Source: Candidatus Gastranaerophilales bacterium
GTDB lineage: Bacteria; Cyanobacteriota; Vampirovibrionia; Gastranaerophilales; Gastranaerophilaceae
Length of the DNA stretch: 54,996 nucleotides
Direction of reading: 5' to 3'
Assembly (NCBI GenBank): GCA_016280955.1
Contig: JAEEHV010000049.1
Coordinates: 1-54,996 of the forward strand
In this document: piece after piece, positions 48,238 to 54,996 of the stretch
How positions within the stretch are numbered: the stretch's first letter is position 1
How the letters are laid out: each line of letters opens with the position of its first letter
Made by a program: the position numbers and the translations under genes
Notes under the pieces: model-generated
Databases searched by the model: none
Seen by the model: only the letters and a program-made list of their open reading frames with translations
Told to the model about the DNA's origin: nothing

Positions 48238-50488
48238 ACCGTTCTTCTATCTCTTTATATTCTTTAGGGTTCATCCGGAGTTTCATATCCTGAATGCGTT
48301 CTTCAATTTTTTTAATATCTACTAATGTATCAAAATTCTGAGCAATTCTTCTCGCTGTTAAATATTCAATCAGGGCTTTTTTATTCAGATTTTTGTAGTC
48401 ATAGTAGTAGTCACCAAGAGTAACTGTTGCTTCCAGTATATAAAAATCTTCGTTTATAAATTCGGCACTCTGTTTTGCTTCCATCATATAGTTATATGCC
48501 TTTTTAATGTTAGTTTTTGCATATATTTTTGCAAGATAAGATGCCGTATAATAAATCCCTTCATAATTGTTCTGCGTTTTTTCAATATCGTATGCTTTAA
48601 GGAAACAATTTTCTGCATCAGATAAGTTTTCATTATCATAATAGCAGGCTCCCATATTGGAATATGCAAGTGCCTTATACTGGTTACCGTCCTGAATTTG
48701 GATACATTTATTATAATAATCAAAGGCGGTCTGGCTATCATCCTGTTCATCACATGCAAGTGCATATTTGAAAAACAGTTCAGCCAGTTTGCTGTTCGGA
48801 ATATTATCATCCGCTGACTCCAGTGCTTTTTGATAAAATTTATATGCTTCCTTGGGTTTGTCCTGTTCTGTATAAAGATTACCAAGTCTTATACAGGACT
48901 CTACCATAAGTGTCTGCGGAGTATCTGTAGAATAAATAACTTTTTGCAGTGTTTCTATTGCCCTTTCATTTTTGTACATTAATGAATATAATTCAGAAAG
49001 TTCATAATACAAATAGTTTAAGTTTATCCATTCTTCATTGTGTTTATAATATGCTTCTGCTGATTCGTAATAATGCTGTGAAATAGGGTATTCATTCTGA
49101 ATCTTATGCAGACGGGCAAGCTCTACTCTTATTTCTGCCAAAGTATTCGGATTAACATTCATTTCTTCAATGATTTTGTTGTATGCCTTAATTGCCTCCG
49201 AATATTTTTGTTTATCAGCAAGCTTTTTGGCATCCTGCATTTTTACATTGATATCATGAAGTTCTTCTTCTTTGTTTATGTTTTCATTTTCTTTTGGAGC
49301 CTGAGGAATTTCAAGGACTTTGGTACGGTCAACACCTTTTCTGGTATCTTCAAGTTCTTTGATACAATTGTTGTGATATTCTATCTCAGAACGTAAAGCT
49401 TGTCTTGAAAGTAATATATCTCTCGATTGCAGAGATTCTTTAAGTTCTTTTTCATATATTGTAATAATGTATTTATGAAGTTTAATTTCTGTTTTTGCAG
49501 GTATTGAAATGTCTATATCCTGCTGAAAATAGTCTTGAACATATATGCAGTCTTCCGACTGGTAAATCATAAGATTGGTTTTTAAATAGTTTATAGAAAA
49601 TTCATCATATAATTCGAGTACAGCAAGCGCATTTAAACTAATTCCGTGTCTGATTGTTCTTAAAAACCAGAAAAAGTTTCTTATTGTATTTGGAATCAGG
49701 TTGATATATGTTGCCCCGAGAAAAGAATCAAATGTCATGCCGGACATTGTATATTTTGAAAGAAAATCATTTAATGAAGATTTCATTGCCTGAATAATTT
49801 TTATAGCCAGTGCGGTATAGTAATAATACCCTCTTGTATATTTATAAAAATCATCAAATGCTATAGGAGAACCTGTTATCTGATATGATTCGCAAAAATC
49901 CTGAAATATCTCTCTTGAAAAAGCTTTAAGGAATATTTTCCTGTCAATTTTTACATCTTCAATGACACCCTGAAGCATAGCACGGGTAGATATTATAATT
50001 TTTACATTTGCACATTCTGCAACCGAAGCAATACATTCTGAAATTAATTTAATATTTTCATCCTGTATATCGTCAAAAGAATGTAAAATAATTACAAACG
50101 GTTTCTTTATTGATGATATATACTGTTTGAATCTTACTGCAAGAGTCGATATTTTTGAGGTTTGAGTAATTGCCTTTGCCATGGGATTTTTTTCAATAAT
50201 GTCAATAAAATTAATTAGAATATCATCACAAACTGTTGAAACTTTGCAGTGGTACTCAAGCTTAATAATCTCGTTTGTAAAAAAGCCTGAAATATAATTA
50301 ATAAATTGACGTTTTCCGGTACCTAAAAAGCCATGTATATAAAGAAGTTTTCCGTCAGTTGCAAAAAAATCCAATGCTTTAACAGCATCAGCATAATGAT
50401 TTTTTAACAAAAAATGATTAATCCTGTCCGAGTCAGGAAGAATAATGTCATCATTAATAAATTCTCTGTCCAGAAACTTGTAATCCAT
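48230..50488 (-). CDS. P-loop (STAND/AAA-like) ATPase with C-terminal TPRs
   Basis: The 752-residue protein begins with a P-loop NTPase domain. Walker A reads LLYIHGFLGTGKRQFI (~49-64), with Arg after Lys in place of Ser/Thr. A Walker B-like strand is PFVIILHSFDDI (~138), and a sensor-like strand is NVKIIISTRAML (~163). A helical linker with a coiled coil leads to about eight TPRs (~430-735, for example ESCIRLGNLYTEQDKPKEAY and LAYSNMGACYYDNENLSDAE). The architecture is that of STAND signalling ATPases, but the Walker A lacks the usual Thr/Ser, so ATP hydrolysis is uncertain. It overlaps rsmG and is probably a signalling or scaffold protein; the function is unknown. Confidence 0.85.
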   Translation of the reverse strand: MDYKFLDREFINDDIILPDSDRINHFLLKNHYADAVKALDFFATDGKLLYIHGFLGTGKRQFINYISGFFTNEIIKLEYHCKVSTVCDDILINFIDIIEKNPMAKAITQTSKISTLAVRFKQYISSIKKPFVIILHSFDDIQDENIKLISECIASVAECANVKIIISTRAMLQGVIEDVKIDRKIFLKAFSREIFQDFCESYQITGSPIAFDDFYKYTRGYYYYTALAIKIIQAMKSSLNDFLSKYTMSGMTFDSFLGATYINLIPNTIRNFFWFLRTIRHGISLNALAVLELYDEFSINYLKTNLMIYQSEDCIYVQDYFQQDIDISIPAKTEIKLHKYIITIYEKELKESLQSRDILLSRQALRSEIEYHNNCIKELEDTRKGVDRTKVLEIPQAPKENENINKEEELHDINVKMQDAKKLADKQKYSEAIKAYNKIIEEMNVNPNTLAEIRVELARLHKIQNEYPISQHYYESAEAYYKHNEEWINLNYLYYELSELYSLMYKNERAIETLQKVIYSTDTPQTLMVESCIRLGNLYTEQDKPKEAYKFYQKALESADDNIPNSKLAELFFKYALACDEQDDSQTAFDYYNKCIQIQDGNQYKALAYSNMGACYYDNENLSDAENCFLKAYDIEKTQNNYEGIYYTASYLAKIYAKTNIKKAYNYMMEAKQSAEFINEDFYILEATVTLGDYYYDYKNLNKKALIEYLTARRIAQNFDTLVDIKKIEERIQDMKLRMNPKEYKEIEERYG

Positions 50489-50547
50489 AAATCAATTTTA
50501 TATGATATTTATCTATTTTGCAAACCGGCAAACGTTTGATACGTTAT

Positions 50548-51564
50548 TTATTCATCATCTTTTTCCATTGCACGTTTCAATATATTATCGTCAATTTTTT
50601 TCTTGGAAAATTTTTTATTAGATTCTTCCATAAGTTTTGTACTTGGACGTTTTTTCTTTGTACCGCTCTTAGTTTTTGGGAGTTCCTGTTGGGTAATATT
50701 GCCATTCAGTTCTTTATACCAGTTTGACCAAAGTATAGACCTTAGAGGAAGTGTATATTGTATTAATATTTGCACAACGGTACTTCTTACAATCATTGAA
50801 GCATAATCTGTATGTGTAACAGAGCCAAGATTATATGCTTCAAGATTTAATTCCGGAATTATATTTACGATTGGCATTATTAATCCTGCAATGAGATTGC
50901 TGATACCTGTATAGTCAAAACCTTTTAAAATAATTTGCGGTATTAAAAAATATGTCAGAGTTGCAGCCATAATCATCAGTGAAAAAGTTTGTGCAAAATG
51001 TCCTTTTATAAGCAGCAAACTTTTCTTTAAACATCCCCAGGGAGATTGTTCGGGTTCAAAAGTAAATACCTGAAATGCCAAAACAAAATAGACTGCAAAT
51101 ATACCGCATATTATCCACATAAGAGGACAAGCCGCAATAACAGAAAAAATTCCGAAAAGCATCCACAAACCTATAAACTTTAAGGAATTTCGTTTAATTA
51201 ATTCATTGTGTGCTTCAAAATCATATACTTTTTTTGATTTTTGCAGATTGAAAAACATTGAGTTAACGGCACCATAAGCTACAAGATACTCCCAAAATGC
51301 CTTACAAAATATTGCAAGTCCCGGAAGAATTATTACCGTTGAAATTCCGATAAGTATCCAAAAATCATTAATGTTTGGGTATTTATCTATAAGTTTTGGC
51401 AAATTTTGTGAATAAAAATAAGTTATCAAAAATACCAGCCCAAGACCTAATATTTGACCGAGAACCGGGAATGTCATATATTTTAAAAATTTATCAAGTT
51501 GAGAAAAGTACAAACCTACTGACTCGGCAAAAATTCCGAATACTGATTTCGATTGTTTTGACAT
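50548..51564 (-). CDS. Polytopic membrane protein with basic C-terminal tail (338 aa)
   Basis: About six to seven hydrophobic helices span residues ~25-275 (for example MTFPVLGQILGLGLVFLITY and LWMLFGIFSVIAACPLMWII). A Lys-rich cytoplasmic tail follows (~285-338, GTKKKRPSTK...KKFSKKKIDD). The layout resembles YciC/DUF-type membrane proteins with a 'LKKSLLLIKGHF' loop between helices, but I do not assign a family. A strong ribosome binding site (gggaggaag) precedes the ATG. It follows murI by 44 bases on the same strand. Confidence 0.85.
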   Translation of the reverse strand: MSKQSKSVFGIFAESVGLYFSQLDKFLKYMTFPVLGQILGLGLVFLITYFYSQNLPKLIDKYPNINDFWILIGISTVIILPGLAIFCKAFWEYLVAYGAVNSMFFNLQKSKKVYDFEAHNELIKRNSLKFIGLWMLFGIFSVIAACPLMWIICGIFAVYFVLAFQVFTFEPEQSPWGCLKKSLLLIKGHFAQTFSLMIMAATLTYFLIPQIILKGFDYTGISNLIAGLIMPIVNIIPELNLEAYNLGSVTHTDYASMIVRSTVVQILIQYTLPLRSILWSNWYKELNGNITQQELPKTKSGTKKKRPSTKLMEESNKKFSKKKIDDNILKRAMEKDDE

Positions 51565-51608
51565 TAACTTCCTCCCCTCAATACATTATATTATACGGTG
51601 TCAGTACA

Positions 51609-52409
51609 TTATACCAATTCCGGTAAAGAATCTATATCATAAAATATTTTTGCATTTCTGACAAATTCTTTAGGATTTGCACTTACATAAAATTGTTCCC
51701 GGGATTTATCAGATTTATTATCCGAGATTAATCCCTTGTTTTTTAAATCCTGTTTTATATATTCGACAAATATTTCGGCAGGATCAACAAAGATTTCTTT
51801 GGGGGCATACTTTATAAATTCATCCATTAAATAAGGATAATGAGTACACCCTAAGATGATTTTATCAGGGTGAAAATCAAGCATTTCCCGTATCTCATTT
51901 TTTATATTTTTGATATTCTCATCTAAATTTTCGTCTGTTCTTTCTACAATACCAACCCAGTTTTTGCTTGCCATTTCTTTAACTTGTATATTCGGATTGT
52001 ATTTTAACAACTCACTGCTGTATTTTTTTGATTTTACGGTTGCTTCTGTTGCAAAAATTCCGACACGATTAATTCCTGATTCGGCAACTTGTTTTGCACA
52101 GCATTGTATAATCGGATAGATTGGGAAATTGTAATTATCTTTAATATAATCATAAGCTTGCGCAGAAGACGTATTGCAAGCAATTATTACAGCTTTTACA
52201 CCTTTTTCTGACAAAAAATTTATAATATTTCCGGCATAACTTATAAGTTCTTCACGAGATTTATTGCCGTAAGGCAAGTGTATTGTGTCACCGAAATATA
52301 TAATATTTTCTGCCGGCAAAACTTTTTTAAACCGTGCTAAAACGGAAAGTCCTCCGACTCCCGAGTCAAAAAATCCTATAGGTAAGTTATTATTTATTAT
52401 GCTTGTCAT
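51609..52409 (-). CDS. murI: Glutamate racemase
   Basis: MurI makes D-glutamate for peptidoglycan. The two catalytic Cys motifs are IIACNTSSAQAY (~75) and ILGCTHYPYLMDEF (~187), and GFFDSGVGGLSVL is present at ~12-24. The length of 266 residues is normal. The start lies 20 bases inside the amidase gene. There is no clear ribosome binding site, so its translation probably depends on coupling to the amidase gene. Confidence 0.97.
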   Translation of the reverse strand: MTSIINNNLPIGFFDSGVGGLSVLARFKKVLPAENIIYFGDTIHLPYGNKSREELISYAGNIINFLSEKGVKAVIIACNTSSAQAYDYIKDNYNFPIYPIIQCCAKQVAESGINRVGIFATEATVKSKKYSSELLKYNPNIQVKEMASKNWVGIVERTDENLDENIKNIKNEIREMLDFHPDKIILGCTHYPYLMDEFIKYAPKEIFVDPAEIFVEYIKQDLKNKGLISDNKSDKSREQFYVSANPKEFVRNAKIFYDIDSLPELV

Positions 52410-54342
52410 TTTTTTGTGATTTCAAATATTCTATAATTCCGTTTGCTATAGCTTTTGCTGTTGCTTGTTTCCTTTTGTCCGTAAGAATTTTGGCTCTTTC
52501 ATCAGGATTAGACAGGAATCCGATTTCAACCAGAACAGCAGGAACTTCAGTATGGTTAATTACATAAAATTTTGATTTTAATACTCCCCTGTCTTTTGTA
52601 TTTATTTCTTTCATAAGATGTTTTTGAATTACTTCAGCCAGTTCTTTGCTTTCTTCGTGGTAATAATGTGTTTCAATTCCGTATGGTTCGGTCGCTACGG
52701 CTGAATTTACGTGAATACTGACAAAAATTTCCGGATTTTCAGCATCCGTATAATCGCATCTTTCCTGTAGTCCGAGATAAGTGTCATCAGTTCTGGTATA
52801 TGCAGGTTTGTATCCTTTTGATTTTAAGATTGAGCCGACACGTTCCGTTAAATCGAGTGTAATATCTTTTTCATTAATACCTTCTCTTATGGCACCATAA
52901 TCCGTGCCGCCATGTCCTGCGTCCAGTACTATTTTATTTTTAATCGGATTTCTTTTTGGTTTAACATCCTGTTCGCTCTGAGTATCAGGAGATGTGACTT
53001 TTGAATCTTTTGCAGATGTCAGAGTCAGTCTTAGTGCATTTCCATCTATACCTTGTGCTATCTGAATTATATCATCTTTTTTAATTTTCATTTCTGCTTT
53101 TACACCGATTTGCGGAAGCAGAGACAGTGTCATATTTTTAAAAGCAGTACCGTTAAATGTTTTTATCATGTCCGGCTCGTTATAGCTTTTTACGTTAAAC
53201 ATGTATATTGTTAATAAATTATCGTATCTGACGATTGAATAAACTACCGGAGAAGTATAAGAAAATATCAATTCGCTGGTTTTTGAATTATATTTTTTTG
53301 TGTATGCTTTTTGAATATTTGAGATATTTTCCGCAAGCTGAGTATGATTAAGTTTGTTTGCATTTATTATAAGCATAGATTGCATGTCAGGTGAATAAAC
53401 AGGGATGTATTTATCCGGATTTTCTGTTGTAATTACAATCCTAGCTTTGTTATATTCAAACTGACCGATTTTTGCAGTATCACTGCAGGTGCCGTTTGTG
53501 CATAAATTTAAAACCTGATTCCTGATTTTTTTATCAACATAAGCATTGGGTAAGTCTATAACGACACGTTTTGGGGCATCTAATGTAAAAATTTTAGAGG
53601 AAGTAAGTTGCCCTAAACCGCTTACTAACAGTCCGCCGTTTTTAATATAATATCCGTTTATATAATACTTGGTTCTCAATTTTAAATCCGAAGACAAATC
53701 TATTGATACCGTGGAATCTATAGTATTTCCGCCGGTATTATTTGCTGTTGAAGTTGCAAATGCTTTATAAATATCATCCATTACCGCAACTGTATTTTTG
53801 TCTGTAATATTATTAGCGGGCTGCACCGAGCTTATCGGAATTTTTTGCAGAAATTGAGAGTTAGCTGTTATACCGGAATATGGAAAATCTTCAGAGTTTT
53901 CATCATATATTGTCGAAAAATAATTATTTATAAAAGCAGGTTTTTCTGTTTTTACAATAATATTCCCGTTAATATTTACAATTTTAATTTTAGAAGTATC
54001 AAAATCTTCGTCAAATGTTAAAACCGCACGTACTACATCGGGGTTTGTAGAAAACTGAGCAAGCCTTATTTCTTTGATTTTGCTTTTTTCAAAAGTCAGA
54101 GTCTGCTTTTGGCCGATTAGTATTGCATTATTGATATCAAAATAAATTCTGTTAGGGTTATCAAGTTTTACATATTTGTTTACGGGATTTTCTGCTGCAG
54201 ATGCCCCATCTGTATTAATAAAAACAATGGATGAAGAGTCATCATAAGCCAACGCAGTTACCTTTGACGGTTCTGCAGAAACTGTCAAAGTAAAAAGCAT
54301 GAATAAAACTGTAATATATAAAAATATATTTTTAAGTCCCAT
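52390..54342 (-). CDS. N-acetylmuramoyl-L-alanine amidase with AMIN-like domains
   Basis: This enzyme cuts the stem peptide from MurNAc in peptidoglycan, for daughter-cell separation or remodelling. The order is a signal peptide (MGLKNIFLYITVLFMLFTLT..SA), AMIN-like beta domains (~30-135 and ~210-330), a disordered linker (~450-465), and the Amidase_3 zinc domain: LDAGHGGTDYGA (His, ~472), EGINEKDI (Glu, ~485), FVSIHVNSA (His, ~542) and VLVEIGFLSN (Glu, ~613). The amidase and murI overlap by 20 bases, which links precursor supply to wall turnover. Confidence 0.95.
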   Translation of the reverse strand: MGLKNIFLYITVLFMLFTLTVSAEPSKVTALAYDDSSSIVFINTDGASAAENPVNKYVKLDNPNRIYFDINNAILIGQKQTLTFEKSKIKEIRLAQFSTNPDVVRAVLTFDEDFDTSKIKIVNINGNIIVKTEKPAFINNYFSTIYDENSEDFPYSGITANSQFLQKIPISSVQPANNITDKNTVAVMDDIYKAFATSTANNTGGNTIDSTVSIDLSSDLKLRTKYYINGYYIKNGGLLVSGLGQLTSSKIFTLDAPKRVVIDLPNAYVDKKIRNQVLNLCTNGTCSDTAKIGQFEYNKARIVITTENPDKYIPVYSPDMQSMLIINANKLNHTQLAENISNIQKAYTKKYNSKTSELIFSYTSPVVYSIVRYDNLLTIYMFNVKSYNEPDMIKTFNGTAFKNMTLSLLPQIGVKAEMKIKKDDIIQIAQGIDGNALRLTLTSAKDSKVTSPDTQSEQDVKPKRNPIKNKIVLDAGHGGTDYGAIREGINEKDITLDLTERVGSILKSKGYKPAYTRTDDTYLGLQERCDYTDAENPEIFVSIHVNSAVATEPYGIETHYYHEESKELAEVIQKHLMKEINTKDRGVLKSKFYVINHTEVPAVLVEIGFLSNPDERAKILTDKRKQATAKAIANGIIEYLKSQKNDKHNK

Positions 54343-54516
54343 TAATATAAGGCTCCCATCCTTATATATAAGGCATTTTTGTTACCCAATCTCAACAAAA
54401 TTATAGATGAAAACCGGCTTGATGTAAAGTATTTTTCTAAATATTTTCGGCAAATTATTTTTTCATCATCAATTTTAAATCTTAAGAATATTTTAATGAT
54501 TTAAACTTTTAACTGC

Positions 54517-54545
54517 TTGATTACAATTTATTTTTGAATTACGAT
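54517..54545 (+). promoter_or_regulatory. Promoter of gap
   Basis: TTGATT (54517-54522), 17 nt and TACGAT (54540-54545) lie 45 bases before the ATG at 54590. Confidence 0.6.
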
Positions 54546-54589
54546 TGATATGTTAAGAGAAAGTTTTACTAATAAGAAGGAGTAAAAAT

Positions 54590-54996
54590 ATGGTAAACGT
54601 AGCAATTAACGGATTCGGAAGAATCGGCAGAAACACTTTAAGAGCAGCTATCAGAGAAGGTATCTTTGATAAGATTAACTATGTTGCAATCAATGACCCG
54701 GGACTTAAACCTGAAGATGCAGCAAGAATTTTCAAATATGACTCAGTTATGGGCAAATTTGACGGTGAAGTTTCAGCTTATGATGAAGGTATTATCGTAA
54801 ACGGTAAGAAAATTAAATTCTTCGCTGAAAAAGATCCATCAGTTCTTCCTTGGAAAGATTTGGGTGTAGAAGTTGTTATTGAATCAACAGGTTTCTTCAC
54901 AGACGGCGAAAAAGCTAAAGCTCACATCGCAGCAGGTGCTAAGAAAGTTATCATCTCAGCTCCGGCTACTAACGAAGATATTACTTTAGTTTTAGG
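54590..54996 (+). CDS. gap: Glyceraldehyde-3-phosphate dehydrogenase, type I (3' end missing)
   Basis: The ~135 visible codons start MVNVAINGFGRIGRNTLRAA, the Rossmann NAD-binding motif of type I GAPDH. YVAINDPGLKPEDAARIFKYD-like sequence, FFAEKDPSVLPWKDLGVEVV and ESTGFF confirm it. The active-site Cys lies beyond the window edge. gaaggag is 7 bases before the ATG. The codon use is notably clean, as expected of a highly expressed glycolytic gene. Confidence 0.96.
   Translation, partial: MVNVAINGFGRIGRNTLRAAIREGIFDKINYVAINDPGLKPEDAARIFKYDSVMGKFDGEVSAYDEGIIVNGKKIKFFAEKDPSVLPWKDLGVEVVIESTGFFTDGEKAKAHIAAGAKKVIISAPATNEDITLVL

Noticed and set aside
1..54996. tRNA, rRNA, insertion sequences, prophage or integrase genes
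   Set aside because: No T-loop-like GGTTCGA context outside coding sequence, no transposase or integrase motif and no flanking inverted repeats were seen on reading both strands.

Overview
The window is an AT-rich, densely packed bacterial chromosome segment with no tRNA, rRNA, insertion sequence or CRISPR array that I can see. The gene content points to a fermentative anaerobe of the non-photosynthetic cyanobacterial sister group (Vampirovibrionia / Gastranaerophilales-like). It has an [FeFe]-hydrogenase, a rubrerythrin, a complete minC-minD-minE set, a Gram-negative type AMIN-domain amidase, a Tic20-like membrane protein, many TPR proteins, and fliW-csrA, which suggests a flagellated cell. 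The lineage is inferred from this combination, not from a search.

Layout: (1) 1-4551: 3' part of the hydrogenase, an unrecognised protein, a CNNM/CorC-type membrane protein and a DUF378 protein. (2) 4565-9263: three unusual proteins on the minus strand, one with an EF-hand and internal repeats, and two paralogous coiled-coil/hydrophobic proteins sharing an N-terminal domain. (3) 9440-11935: minC-minD-minE. (4) 12041-16206: GT39-like transferase, GtrA protein and a long phosphohexomutase. (5) 16339-17420: rubrerythrin and a small membrane protein. (6) 17507-28747: one gene for a giant protein of about 3,746 residues with a lethal-factor-like zincin motif, tandem helical repeats and an HD domain. 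(7) 28748-29292: non-coding, with regulatory elements and two possible small RNAs. (8) 29293-34394: rsgA-ispA-DUF212, a possible FliK-like protein, a MetE/UROD-like barrel and rplI. (9) 34617-39398: gshB, a TPR lipid- or periplasm-directed protein, fliW-csrA-TPR-like, a coiled-coil protein and a secreted VWA protein. (10) 39462-43414: Tic20-like, TPR, rsfS and rpiB, a calpain-like protease and ung. (11) 43662-47627: a zinc-ribbon/RG-rich protein with rimM-trmD, then aroA. (12) 47629-54342: rsmG, a P-loop/TPR protein, a membrane protein, murI and a cell-wall amidase. (13) The 5' part of gap at the right edge.

The most interesting content is a probable regulon of large, possibly exported proteins. 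The EF-hand protein and the giant protein each have a near-perfect flagellar sigma-28 (FliA/SigD) promoter (TAAAGNNT-N11-GCCGATAT). The two coiled-coil paralogs share a different promoter block of about 75 bp with exactly conserved internal spacing, and a third copy of that block lies in front of no gene, where it may drive a small RNA ending in a good terminator. With FliW-CsrA, a possible FliK-like protein and a calpain-like cysteine protease nearby, this looks like an effector or toxin programme tied to flagellar regulation. The sequence supports the promoters and domains directly; the export and host-targeting roles are inference. A second theme is leaderless expression: three genes have their -10 box exactly 6 nt before the ATG and no ribosome binding site.
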